Shown: in pieces, positions 8,043 to 14,765 of the stretch
Layout of the letters: every line of letters begins with the position of its first letter
Numbering within the stretch: position 1 is the first letter of the stretch
Origin: Prolixibacteraceae bacterium
GTDB lineage: Bacteria; Bacteroidota; Bacteroidia; Bacteroidales; Prolixibacteraceae
Assembly (NCBI GenBank): GCA_003506435.1
Contig: DOAQ01000006.1
Location: 18,554 to 82,553 of the forward strand
Length of the DNA: 64,000 nucleotides
Direction: 5' to 3'
The notes under the pieces: generated by a model
Told to the model about the DNA's origin: nothing
The model's database searches: none
Seen by the model: only the letters and a program-made list of their open reading frames with translations
Made by a program: the position numbers and the translations under genes

Positions 8043-8345
8043 ATGAGATTTAAACAGTTTTTATTAAGCATTTATGTCCGCTTTAAAGGAAACCCGATAT
8101 TTCTTAAATCGGCTATCCGGAAAGCCGATAAACTTTCAAAGAAAACCGGAAAACGCTACCGTGTTTTTTTCCTGAAAAACAGGTACGAAGCATTGACCCG
8201 CGAGGACATCCAACGCCGCAAACACTCCGGCGAATGGGGGTGGCACGTCAACTCAAGCAACCTGGAGCCACATTCCTTTTATGATACGGAATCAGTTTCA
8301 ATCACTAATCACCCCTCCTTTGGAGGGGCAGGGGGAGGCCTGTAA
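8043..8345 (+). CDS. Small phage protein of unknown function
   Basis: A 100-residue basic protein that follows TerL by one base. The first 80 residues (MRFKQFLLSIYVRFKGNPIF and a Lys/Arg-rich middle) look genuine and the sequence VNSSNLEPHSFYDTE suggests a conserved small head gene. The last 13 residues (NHPSFGGAGGGL) are encoded by a palindromic repeat element at 8,311-8,342, so the original C-terminus was probably replaced. I do not recognise the family. Confidence 0.65.
   Translation: MRFKQFLLSIYVRFKGNPIFLKSAIRKADKLSKKTGKRYRVFFLKNRYEALTREDIQRRKHSGEWGWHVNSSNLEPHSFYDTESVSITNHPSFGGAGGGL
8311..8342. repeat. Palindromic repeat element overlapping a gene 3' end
   Basis: Contains the stem CCCCTCC (8,312-8,318) and GGAGGGG (8,322-8,328) followed by CAGGGGGAGGCC. 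Its reverse complement matches the layout of the element at 9,992-10,038 inside the portal gene. It supplies the last codons and stop of the 8,043 gene and ends at the next start codon. Confidence 0.7.
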
Positions 8346-8761
8346 TGTATTTATCAACCGCCGAACTATCAACCCACCTCTATGCCGAAAACATTGAGGT
8401 GATCACCCGGGGCGACGATACCATGACCGAGGCCGCCATCGATGCCGCCATTCAGGAGGCAAAAGGATATTTGGCAGCATTCGACCGCACGGCCATTTTC
8501 GGGGCTGTTGGCACGAACCGCAATCCTCTGCTGTTGACATTTGTAAAAGACATTGCCGCCTGGCACCTGATTAACCTGTGCAACGCAGGCACTGAATTCA
8601 AAGTGCGTCAGGACCGGTACGAACGCGCCGTAAACTGGCTGAAAGAAGTGCAGAAAGGCAACGTACAGCCCGATTTGCCCGCTCTGGAAGATACCGAAGG
8701 CGTTGAAATTACAAACCCGATACGGTTTGGCAGCAACGAAAAACGTAACCAGCATTTTTAA
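8345..8761 (+). CDS. DUF1320 phage protein (Mu gp36-like)
   Basis: A 138-residue protein beginning MYLSTAELSTHLYAENIEVI, with an acidic helical segment (AAIDAAIQEAKGYLAAFDR), FVKDIAAWHLINLCN and the conserved-looking RQDRYERAVNWLKEVQKG. This is the layout of DUF1320 proteins, structural components near the head-tail connector of Mu-like phages. The start overlaps the previous stop by one base. The C-terminus NPIRFGSNEKRNQHF is typical. A repeat element follows immediately after its stop. Confidence 0.85.
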   Translation: MYLSTAELSTHLYAENIEVITRGDDTMTEAAIDAAIQEAKGYLAAFDRTAIFGAVGTNRNPLLLTFVKDIAAWHLINLCNAGTEFKVRQDRYERAVNWLKEVQKGNVQPDLPALEDTEGVEITNPIRFGSNEKRNQHF

Positions 8762-8831
8762 AACCCCCTATTCGGCCTCTGGCCTCATTTGTCCCCCTGA
8801 ACCAGGGGGACAGAGCGCAGCGAAGGGGGTT
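8762..8831. repeat. 70-bp repeat element with three-stem fold, copy 1
   Basis: Outer arms AACCCCC (8,762-8,768) and GGGGGTT (8,825-8,831) enclose a small GGCC/GGCC arm and a perfect GTCCCCCT/AGGGGGAC arm. A second copy at 12,044-12,113 keeps the outer arms, the second arm and the tail ACA-AGCGCAGCGAAG while the first arm differs. It starts at the stop codon of the DUF1320 gene. Confidence 0.75.
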
Positions 8832-8833
8832 AA

Positions 8834-8868
8834 CCTGAAACTTGAAACCTGAAACTTGAAACTTGAAA
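8834..8868 (+). repeat. Five tandem 7-bp units (CYTGAAA)
   Basis: Units read CCTGAAA, CTTGAAA, CCTGAAA, CTTGAAA, CTTGAAA. They lie between the 70-bp element and the start of the portal gene at 8,878, so they form most of the leader of that gene. No function can be assigned. Confidence 0.8.
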
Positions 8869-8877
8869 CTTTTTAAT

Positions 8878-11448
8878 ATGGCAACACAAAAAGACAAACG
8901 AAGCTATCAGCCGGTTATCGGCCAAATAATAATCAAACCGCCGCAGCGGAAAACCTCCGACGTGGGAACCTGGCGCACGGCACTGCAATCGGCTGACCTT
9001 GGGCGTATGAAACTGTTGTACGATCTGTACGAGGATCTTCTCATCGATGGCTTGCTGGCCGACGCTGTCGATAAACGCATCTGCGCGGTGACCAACTCGC
9101 CACTTACCTTTCAGGATGCCGACGGGCAGGAAGTACCCGAAATTGTTGAAATGATCGATTCGACCGATTTCGAAGAATTGCTCACAACCATCATGAACGC
9201 CCGTTTCTGGGGGCGGGCAGGCGGTGAATTTAATTTCGCTAACGGATGGCTTGAATTCAAACCAATCCCACCCAAACACATTAAGCTCGAAAACCACAAC
9301 ATCCTTCGTAACGAGTACGACGATACAGGTATCGACTACCTGAACGATGACCATATCCTCGTTATCGGCCACCCCAGGCAGTTTGGGTTATTCCTGAAAA
9401 CGGCGCCTTATGCCATCTGGAAGCGCGGCGGGTTTGGCGATTATGCACAGTGGTTGGAATTATTCGGCATGCCGCAACGGGTAGGCAAGTATTCGAGTGC
9501 CGACGCACAAAGCCGCCAGCTTTTGGAACAGGCAATGGAACGGGCGGGCGCGGCCCCGTGGATCGTAATACCCAAAGAGACGGAGGTTGAAACAACAAAC
9601 AATACCGGTACCGGCAGTTCGTCGGGCGCGCATAACGATTTCCGCAAAGCCTGTAATGAGGAAATGCTCATTACCATACTAGGACAAACGATGACCACAC
9701 TCGACGGATCGAGCCGCAGTCAGTCGGAAGTTCACAAAGAGGTAGAGGAAGGGAAAAACAGGGCCGACCTGCGCTATGTGCGCCGTATATTGAACTGGAT
9801 TGTTTTACCGCTGCTCGAAAAACGCGGGTTCAAGGTTAAAGGCGGAAAATTTATTTTCCCCGAGGCCGCCGAGCCGCTAACGGTTGAAAACGTGGTCTCC
9901 CTGTCGAAGATCATGCCCATTCCGGTAAGTTATTTGCGCGATAAATATAGCATACCGGAACCGCAGGAAGGAGAAGAAATTGCAGGAGAGGCGGCCTCCC
10001 CAAAAGCCTCCCCCCAACCCCCTCCTAAAGAGGGGGAGAAAGAAAAACAGCCGGTTGATAAGGATGGCAACCCGATTGAAAACGCAGACCATACACCCTC
10101 CTTGTCGGGGAGGGATGGGGTGGGGTTTTTCCGCCGCCTGTACGATTTTTTCGCCTCGGCCCCGGGGAGCGGGGCATTAAATGGCAATCGCCTCACGCTT
10201 GATGATACTGAGGGCCTAACTCAAAGTGAGACCCTAATCCGCCGGGTGGCCGATGGCCTTCGTACCTTCGACCCCGACCTGTTCGACTGGCTGGCGCGCG
10301 ATTTAATCAGTGCGCTAGATACGCCAGTACAGACAGGGCATGCCCTGTCTCTTGCTGATCTTGGCTTTGCTTACAATTACCAGAACGACGCTTTCCGCAC
10401 AGCACAGGAATTAAACCTGTTCCATTTCTCTGCAGCCAAATCGCTGGCTGAAATACAACGGCTGAACGAGCTGTACAGGCAAAGCAAGTCATTTGAGGAC
10501 TTCTATAAAGCGGCATCTGCCGAGTTGGATGTTTTTAATAAAACATGGCAAAAAACCGAATGGCAAACTGCCGGGCTGATTGCTGCCAGCACGCAGAATT
10601 ACAACCGGCTGGCTGCCAAAACAAAACTATTTCCCTACTGGGAATACCGAACGGTTGGCGACGATAAGGTACGGCCTGAACATGCCAAACTGCACGGGGT
10701 AATACTACCGGCAAATGACCCACGATGGAAAAAGATTTGGCCGCCAAACGGCTGGAAATGCCGCTGCTACGTGGTTGCACGTATGGCACACGAAGTAAAA
10801 GATGTTGATTTCGACGCGATGCGCGCCAGGGTAGATGCTTATTTTGAAACCGAAGAATGGAAGTCTGCCGAGGCACAGGGATTTGGCGTGAACCGCGCCC
10901 TGTCGCCCGAACTGTTCAAAGCCGACCAGATGTATATTAAGAAGTTCCCGAACCAGGCTGCCAAACTGCTGAAGGATGTCAACTTTAACAGCTATGGGCT
11001 AAAATCGTACAAAGCCATGCGCGGGGCTGTTACGGGCGATTTGCCGCTATACGATGGTACAGCGGGTGACTTTATCGCCTCGCTGCAAAAACAGGCCGGG
11101 AAAAGCCTGTTTACCGATTACAACGGGCGGGCTATCGAGTTCGACGAATCGGTTTTCCTGAAAGGCCATAGCCCAGCGAAATATGCAGCCCGTACAAAGT
11201 ATTTCAAAGCCGTTTCAGAAACATTGAAATCGCCCGACGAGGTTTGGATAAATAATGTTGATTCGACAGAAAAACTTTTTAACCAGTATGTTTTTCTGAA
11301 ATATTATAAAGATGTGACACTGGCCGTGATAGGCGCTATTGAGGAAGGAACAGTTTACAGGGTTAAAACATGGTTCCCGGTGCGCGAAAATGCGCGTACA
11401 AAATACGCGTACCGATGGGGGTTGCTCATTAAAAAACCCGGCAATTAA
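8878..11448 (+). CDS. Portal (DUF935) fused to MuF head protein and C-terminal nuclease-like toxin domain
   Basis: An 856-residue multidomain protein. Residues 1-370 match the DUF935/Mu gp29 portal family (ITILGQTMTTLDGSSRSQSE segment). Residues about 371-415 are Pro/Gly-rich and coded by two inserted palindromic elements. Residues about 460-640 are a Phage_Mu_F domain with YRTVGDDKVRPEH and PPNGWKCRCYVV. The last about 130 residues (LKSPDEVWINN, YKDVTLAVIGA, RVKTWFPVREN, YRWGLLIKKPGN) match phage-associated barnase-like PBECR nuclease domains found at the ends of MuF proteins. The portal would form the DNA entry ring; the MuF part is injected or structural. Start is ATG 8,878, not the upstream TTG. 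Confidence 0.88.
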   Translation: MATQKDKRSYQPVIGQIIIKPPQRKTSDVGTWRTALQSADLGRMKLLYDLYEDLLIDGLLADAVDKRICAVTNSPLTFQDADGQEVPEIVEMIDSTDFEELLTTIMNARFWGRAGGEFNFANGWLEFKPIPPKHIKLENHNILRNEYDDTGIDYLNDDHILVIGHPRQFGLFLKTAPYAIWKRGGFGDYAQWLELFGMPQRVGKYSSADAQSRQLLEQAMERAGAAPWIVIPKETEVETTNNTGTGSSSGAHNDFRKACNEEMLITILGQTMTTLDGSSRSQSEVHKEVEEGKNRADLRYVRRILNWIVLPLLEKRGFKVKGGKFIFPEAAEPLTVENVVSLSKIMPIPVSYLRDKYSIPEPQEGEEIAGEAASPKASPQPPPKEGEKEKQPVDKDGNPIENADHTPSLSGRDGVGFFRRLYDFFASAPGSGALNGNRLTLDDTEGLTQSETLIRRVADGLRTFDPDLFDWLARDLISALDTPVQTGHALSLADLGFAYNYQNDAFRTAQELNLFHFSAAKSLAEIQRLNELYRQSKSFEDFYKAASAELDVFNKTWQKTEWQTAGLIAASTQNYNRLAAKTKLFPYWEYRTVGDDKVRPEHAKLHGVILPANDPRWKKIWPPNGWKCRCYVVARMAHEVKDVDFDAMRARVDAYFETEEWKSAEAQGFGVNRALSPELFKADQMYIKKFPNQAAKLLKDVNFNSYGLKSYKAMRGAVTGDLPLYDGTAGDFIASLQKQAGKSLFTDYNGRAIEFDESVFLKGHSPAKYAARTKYFKAVSETLKSPDEVWINNVDSTEKLFNQYVFLKYYKDVTLAVIGAIEEGTVYRVKTWFPVRENARTKYAYRWGLLIKKPGN
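9992..10038. repeat. Palindromic repeat element inserted in frame in portal gene (1)
   Basis: GC-rich element with stem CCCCCTC (10,018-10,024) and GAGGGGG (10,030-10,036), preceded by GGCCTCCCC. It is translated as ASPKASPQPPPKEGEKE, a low-complexity linker. It belongs to the same family as the element at 8,311-8,342 (reverse orientation). Confidence 0.7.
10090..10128. repeat. Palindromic repeat element inserted in frame in portal gene (2)
   Basis: Stem CCCTCC (10,096-10,101) and GGAGGG (10,109-10,114) followed by ATGGGGTGGGGTTTTTCC. It encodes HTPSLSGRDGVGFF within the linker between portal and MuF domains, keeping the frame open. Confidence 0.65.
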
Positions 11449-11460
11449 CCGGGTTCTTTT
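11431..11460 (+). terminator. Intrinsic terminator overlapping the portal stop codon
   Basis: AACCCGG (11,435-11,441) pairs with CCGGGTT (11,449-11,455), loop CAATTAA, followed by CTTTT. The TAA stop of the portal fusion lies in the loop. It may attenuate transcription before the downstream virion morphogenesis gene. Confidence 0.65.
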
Positions 11461-11574
11461 CGGGGCTTGATGTCGGCACGCTGTGTTCAGCCTTCGTTGT
11501 CCCTCCGCCCCGGGTTACTGGCAACTCATTACGCCGCACCGACAACTGGTACAAATATATGAAACTATTTGATT

Positions 11575-12045
11575 ATGACACTCGATGAACTTGAAAATTA
11601 TTTTGCCGAACTGCCCGACCAGATCATGGACGCGGTACCAGATATTGTGGCTGAAACGGCTGTGGAGTATTTCAAGGAATCGTTTACCCTGAAGGAATTC
11701 GACAAAAACCCGTGGCAACCGGCAAAACGAGAGAAACAAACCGGTTCGCTGATGGTCGAAAGCGGCAACCTGGTAAACAGCATAAACGCGCCGGTGGTGA
11801 CCCGCGAGCGGGTGGTTGTGCAGGCCGGTAACGACAAGGTGCCGTATGCCCAGGCACACAACGAGGGCTATGTTGGCCCGGTGACCATACCAACCCATAG
11901 CCGCAAAACAAAGAACGGCATGGCCGAGGTAAAGGAACACACCATAAACCAAAACCTGCCACAGCGGCAGTTTTTAGGCGAATCTGAAGAATTGATGGAC
12001 ATGATTAAGGAGCGGATTGATGCACACCTGGATAGTGTTTTATAA
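11575..12045 (+). CDS. Phage virion morphogenesis protein (Mu gpG-like)
   Basis: A 156-residue protein starting MTLDELENYFAELPDQIMDA. It has the Phage_tail_S/virion morphogenesis pattern: FKESFTLKEFDKNPWQPAK, a GSLMVESGNLVNSI segment and YAQAHNEGYVGPVTIP with the typical His-Asn-Glu-Gly motif, then LPQRQFLGESEELMD. Proteins of this family act at the tail completion or head-tail joining step in Mu and P2. The ATG at 11,575 is preferred over TTG at 11,569. It is 126 bp after the portal gene, past a hairpin. Confidence 0.88.
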   Translation: MTLDELENYFAELPDQIMDAVPDIVAETAVEYFKESFTLKEFDKNPWQPAKREKQTGSLMVESGNLVNSINAPVVTRERVVVQAGNDKVPYAQAHNEGYVGPVTIPTHSRKTKNGMAEVKEHTINQNLPQRQFLGESEELMDMIKERIDAHLDSVL

Positions 12046-12113
12046 CCCCCTATCCCGGTTTCACCGGGATTTGTCCCCCTGAATCAGGGGGACAAAGCGC
12101 AGCGAAGTGGGTT
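12044..12113. repeat. 70-bp repeat element with three-stem fold, copy 2
   Basis: Outer arms AACCCCC and GTGGGTT enclose CCCGGT/ACCGGG and GTCCCCCT/AGGGGGAC arms. It matches the copy at 8,762-8,831 outside the first arm, which is compensatorily different. Like copy 1 it starts at the stop codon of the preceding late gene. Confidence 0.75.
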
Positions 12114-12120
12114 TGGCTGC

Positions 12121-12155
12121 TTACTAATTACTTACGACTACTTACTAATTACTAA
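12121..12155. repeat. Short direct repeats (TTACTAATTACTTACGACTA type)
   Basis: Two near copies of CTTACTAATTACT flank CTTACGACTA, forming the leader of the next gene. Similar sequence stands at 515-546 before the tape measure gene. Confidence 0.5.
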
Positions 12156-12159
12156 AAAT

Positions 12160-12594
12160 ATGAACAAACAAATTTTTACCGCTGTATGCGACCGCCTGAA
12201 AAGCCAGGTTACCGAACTACGTTGGATCGACTGGGACGACGGGCAGGCCGACATCATTAACGAACGCCCGCAGGTGGCTTTCCCTGCCGCGCTGGTCGAT
12301 ATTGTTTACCCCTCGTGCGAGGACGAAACAGATACCGACCAACTGGTGAAGGCAAACATTATAATTCGCCTTTTTTTCGAGCCACGGGGGGCAACCAACA
12401 CAAAAAGCCCGGTACGAGCCACCGCGCTGGCCTCCTTCGATGTAATTGATAAGGTACATGCTGCGATGCAGGGGTGGAACAACTCCGGCGCTTTCGCGCA
12501 CCTGAGCCGCAGCTCGGCTACCCGCGAAAAACGAAGGGATGGCTACAAGGCCTATAAATTGACGTATGGAACTACGTTTATCGAAAGCGCGTAG
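12160..12594 (+). CDS. Putative tail terminator/completion protein
   Basis: A 144-residue protein, MNKQIFTAVCDRLKSQVTEL at the start, with beta-rich middle (ANIIIRLFFEPRGAT) and YKAYKLTYGTTFIESA at the end. The alternating pattern and end resemble small tail-terminator-like proteins that cap the tail tube. It is the last gene of the plus-strand head operon, follows the gpG-like gene and precedes a strong terminator. I cannot name an exact family, so the role is inferred mainly from position and shape. Confidence 0.6.
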   Translation: MNKQIFTAVCDRLKSQVTELRWIDWDDGQADIINERPQVAFPAALVDIVYPSCEDETDTDQLVKANIIIRLFFEPRGATNTKSPVRATALASFDVIDKVHAAMQGWNNSGAFAHLSRSSATREKRRDGYKAYKLTYGTTFIESA

Positions 12595-12601
12595 GAAAAA
12601 G

Positions 12602-12640
12602 AAAACCCCGAAGGTTTCGTAAACCTTCGGGGTTTTTAAA
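12602..12640. terminator. Strong bidirectional terminator between convergent operons
   Basis: A perfect 16-bp stem (12,602-12,617 with 12,621-12,636, loop CGT) with U-runs on both strands. It ends the plus-strand head operon and also faces the minus-strand early/moron operon. Confidence 0.9.
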
Positions 12641-12644
12641 TAAG

Positions 12645-12672
12645 AAAGGCGACCAACTGGCCGCCTTTTTTT
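12645..12672 (+). terminator. Second terminator with long T-run
   Basis: AAAGGC (12,645-12,650) and GCCTTT (12,663-12,668) with inner pairing, followed by eight T on the plus strand. It backs up the previous terminator and overlaps the end of the minus-strand gene at 12,672. Confidence 0.65.
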
Positions 12673-13070
12673 TATTGTGCATATATTGTTTCTCTAGCTG
12701 TAACCTCATTAATAATTGCAAAAAAATGAATGCTTTTTGAATATTTTTCACCATTGTCAATAATTATATATTTAGTTACTTTTGAATCTTCAGGATTAGG
12801 ATCGGTGCAAAAATACCATATTGCATTCGGATGCATAGTTCTAAAATCTTTTTTAACAATTTTATCAATATTAAGTATATAAGATTTATTTGTATCATTG
12901 TTTTTAACCTTCACTTCTGTATCACTGAAAACAAATTGCATACTTAAAAAACTTGGATCATACTCAATTTTACTTTTCATTAAAATTTTCGTTGTAACAA
13001 CTTCTTGTCCACTGGCAAAAAATTGAAATCCAAATACAATCAATAAAACAGATACAATTTTTTTCATCAT
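12672..13070 (-). CDS. Small secreted protein of unknown function (prophage moron)
   Basis: The likely start is ATG at 13,068-13,070, giving MMKKIVSVLLIVFGFQFFAS and a typical signal peptide cleaved after ASGQ. The mature part (about 110 residues) is beta-rich with YDPSFLSMQFVFSDTEVKVK and YIIIDNGEKYSKSIHFF. It is the last gene of the minus-strand operon, directly after a TM2 protein. Base composition is more AT-rich than the phage structural genes. A lysogenic conversion role is plausible; the family is not recognised. Confidence 0.7.
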   Translation of the reverse strand: MMKKIVSVLLIVFGFQFFASGQEVVTTKILMKSKIEYDPSFLSMQFVFSDTEVKVKNNDTNKSYILNIDKIVKKDFRTMHPNAIWYFCTDPNPEDSKVTKYIIIDNGEKYSKSIHFFAIINEVTARETIYAQ

Positions 13071-13077
13071 ATAAAAC

Positions 13078-13422
13078 TTAGGAATATAAATAAGGTTGTA
13101 ATTTTTTGAAATTAAGTTGTTTAACCCGTGAGCTAATCGTAAATATATCAACAAATACCCATATCCCAAAGCCACCAATGGTTACTAATTTAAGTATTCC
13201 TAGGCCAACATCTCCAAGTATAATCCTGTCGATAAAACAAAGGAAAGGCACAAACAAATACAACAAAAGCCAGGTAGTTGGGTTTTTAAAACTAATCATT
13301 GAAATAGCAGAAAAAGAATCGTCTGACATTGTTTTCATTTTTTCTAACAACATAAAACTGTTTGCTTCGGGAAACTTATTGCCATGCTGGGCTAAAAATA
13401 AGTTGATTTTGTTTTGTTCCAT
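13078..13422 (-). CDS. TM2 domain-containing membrane protein (prophage moron)
   Basis: A 114-residue protein. Residues 46-100 (NPTTWLLLYLFVPFLCFIDR, then GDVGLGILKLVTIGGFGIWV) form the two-helix TM2 domain with its D-R and G-x-L-K-L signature. The N-terminal 45 residues are soluble. TM2 proteins sit in the inner membrane and are often found near stress or phage-exclusion functions, but the molecular activity is unknown. It is seven bases upstream of the secreted protein gene in the same operon. Confidence 0.85.
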   Translation of the reverse strand: MEQNKINLFLAQHGNKFPEANSFMLLEKMKTMSDDSFSAISMISFKNPTTWLLLYLFVPFLCFIDRIILGDVGLGILKLVTIGGFGIWVFVDIFTISSRVKQLNFKKLQPYLYS

Positions 13423-13439
13423 AAAGATTAAAATATTTT

Positions 13440-13464
13440 GGTGCGGGCTGTTACACCCGCGCCG
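13440..13464 (-). terminator. Possible hairpin between early genes and moron pair
   Basis: GCGGG and CCCGC arms around TGTAACAG-type loop, extended by GG/CC-rich flanks. It lies between the 13,508 stop and the TM2 gene. No clear U-run, so it may be an attenuator. Confidence 0.35.
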
Positions 13465-13507
13465 GGTTAATAATTAAGGGTAAATTTAAATCATTATTTT
13501 GTCATTG

Positions 13508-13669
13508 TCAATTCAGGTATAACAGCCTGCTTTTGAATGGTACAATGCTTTTGGGCGGCGACAATTGCGCCTGTAGCTCTTTTATACGCCTTTCCAGTTC
13601 TTCTTTCTCGGCTGCAATTTTACAATACTTATCGACAAGCGTTTTTATGGCCAGCTCATTTTTGTCCAT
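13508..13669 (-). CDS. Small coiled-coil protein, unknown function
   Basis: A 53-residue ORF starting MDKNELAIKTLVDKYCKIAA and continuing with a Glu/Lys/Arg-rich heptad pattern (EKEELERRIKELQAQL), then PPKSIVPFKSRLLYLN. It overlaps the end of the preceding gene by 14 bases, consistent with translational coupling. The short coiled coil suggests a dimeric accessory factor. No family recognised. Confidence 0.55.
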   Translation of the reverse strand: MDKNELAIKTLVDKYCKIAAEKEELERRIKELQAQLSPPKSIVPFKSRLLYLN

Positions 13670-13847
13670 GACCTGCCCCCTTTCCGCGTTGGTTGCTCAA
13701 CTCTTTTAACCGGAGCATATTTTTTGCCACAGCGGGCGGACATTTAGGGTTTTCGGCAATGGCCCACAGTGGGCGGCCTTGCTGCATCAGCTTTTGGCTT
13801 TCGGCGGCCAGCTCTTCGGTGGTGAAGTATTTATCCCGGTTACTCAT
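13656..13847 (-). CDS. Small phage protein, unknown function
   Basis: A 63-residue protein, MSNRDKYFTTEELAAESQKL at the start, with NPKCPPAVAKNMLRLKELSN near the end. It overlaps the upstream antirepressor-like gene by four bases (ATGA), marking an operon. The helical content and charge could suit a small regulator, but no motif is decisive. Confidence 0.6.
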   Translation of the reverse strand: MSNRDKYFTTEELAAESQKLMQQGRPLWAIAENPKCPPAVAKNMLRLKELSNQRGKGAGHGQK

Positions 13848-14572
13848 AACAAACCTCCTTTCCGCATTTTAGTAAACAGGCTCATGCGTAGTGCAGTATC
13901 TTCAATTTGCAAAAGCTGCTCAATGGTTTCGGTATCTACCTTTGCATTGCGGGCAATAAGGTTGCGGCAGGCCAAGGTAATGGCCTTTTGCTTTTCTTCG
14001 CTTACCAGCCACGGGCTTTTTTTAATAAGCGAAAAAACAGATGCGTTTATTCCTAACCGGCGCGACAGTTCGTTAGCCGAGCCGCATGCAATAATGGCGC
14101 TCTCAATGGCTTCCCACATCTCGCTGAACTCGGGGTGTTTGGTGTACCGCTGCTGAAGCCGCAGCGAATGTTGCTGAAACCCAGAAAGCTGCACCGCAGG
14201 TTTATCCTGCTTTTTCTCCACTTTGTCGAGAATTAAGTCTTCGGCCCAGTCGCGAAATAAACGCGCCCGGTCGCTCTTAATGAAAAAACCAAGCCGTACT
14301 ATGCCGCGCTTGGTCCAAAATACTTTATTGTGAACTGATTGTAATCCGCTGTTTGAAAAACAAACAGCAGTACCAAAGTGTTTGCCTTCATGAAATTCTT
14401 CTTTATTTCTATGAAGCTGGTTTCTTATGTTGCCTTCCGAAACTCCATATCCAGTAGCAACATCTTTTGAAGACATTAGAAATTCGTGGCTCGAATCAGG
14501 TAGGATTGTTACGGTCAAACCTTCCGTAACCCGCAAACTCATGGTTTGCTTTTCATTCTTTTCGACAGTCAT
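13844..14572 (-). CDS. Phage antirepressor-like regulatory protein
   Basis: A 242-residue protein starting MTVEKNEKQTMSLRVTEGLT. Residues about 25-115 (LMSSKDVATGYGVSEGNIRN, HKVFWTKRG-like VFWTKRGIVRLGFFIKSDRA, FRDWAEDLIL) resemble ANT/Bro-type antirepressor or phage regulatory domains. The C-terminal half has a helix-turn-helix look (GSANELSRRLGINASVFSLI). Its first residues share EKNEKQ with the 15,475 protein. The ATG at 14,572 is preferred over an upstream alternative that would run into a structured leader. It may control the lytic switch or late transcription. Confidence 0.7.
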   Translation of the reverse strand: MTVEKNEKQTMSLRVTEGLTVTILPDSSHEFLMSSKDVATGYGVSEGNIRNQLHRNKEEFHEGKHFGTAVCFSNSGLQSVHNKVFWTKRGIVRLGFFIKSDRARLFRDWAEDLILDKVEKKQDKPAVQLSGFQQHSLRLQQRYTKHPEFSEMWEAIESAIIACGSANELSRRLGINASVFSLIKKSPWLVSEEKQKAITLACRNLIARNAKVDTETIEQLLQIEDTALRMSLFTKMRKGGLL

Positions 14573-14603
14573 GTTAAAGAATTTAAGGTAATAAAATAAA
14601 AAG

Positions 14604-14743
14604 GCCAACAGGAGGTGACTGTCACTTACAAGCGAGGCTTAGCAAGTCGCCGTACCTTACGATAGCGGCCCTCTCTGTTGGCTTATTTTGCCTTTAATAG
14701 TAAAATTTCGGGACTTTTGCCCCTGATATGTAAGTAACAGTCA
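14604..14743. promoter_or_regulatory. Structured leader with interleaved inverted repeats upstream of the antirepressor-like gene
   Basis: Two inverted repeat pairs interlock: GCCAACAG (14,604-14,611) with CTGTTGGC (14,675-14,682), and TGACTGTCACTTACA (14,616-14,630) with TGTAAGTAACAGTCA (14,729-14,743, one mismatch). The order A-B-A'-B' would give a pseudoknot in RNA. The segment GTGACTGTCAC is itself palindromic. No coding frame covers the stretch 14,573-14,765. Confidence 0.55.
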
Positions 14744-14765
14744 GGAGCAAATATACGAATAAAAA

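Noticed and set aside
14604..14743. tRNA or tmRNA-like gene
   Set aside because: No cloverleaf, T-arm or CCA-type end could be fitted to the paired segments.
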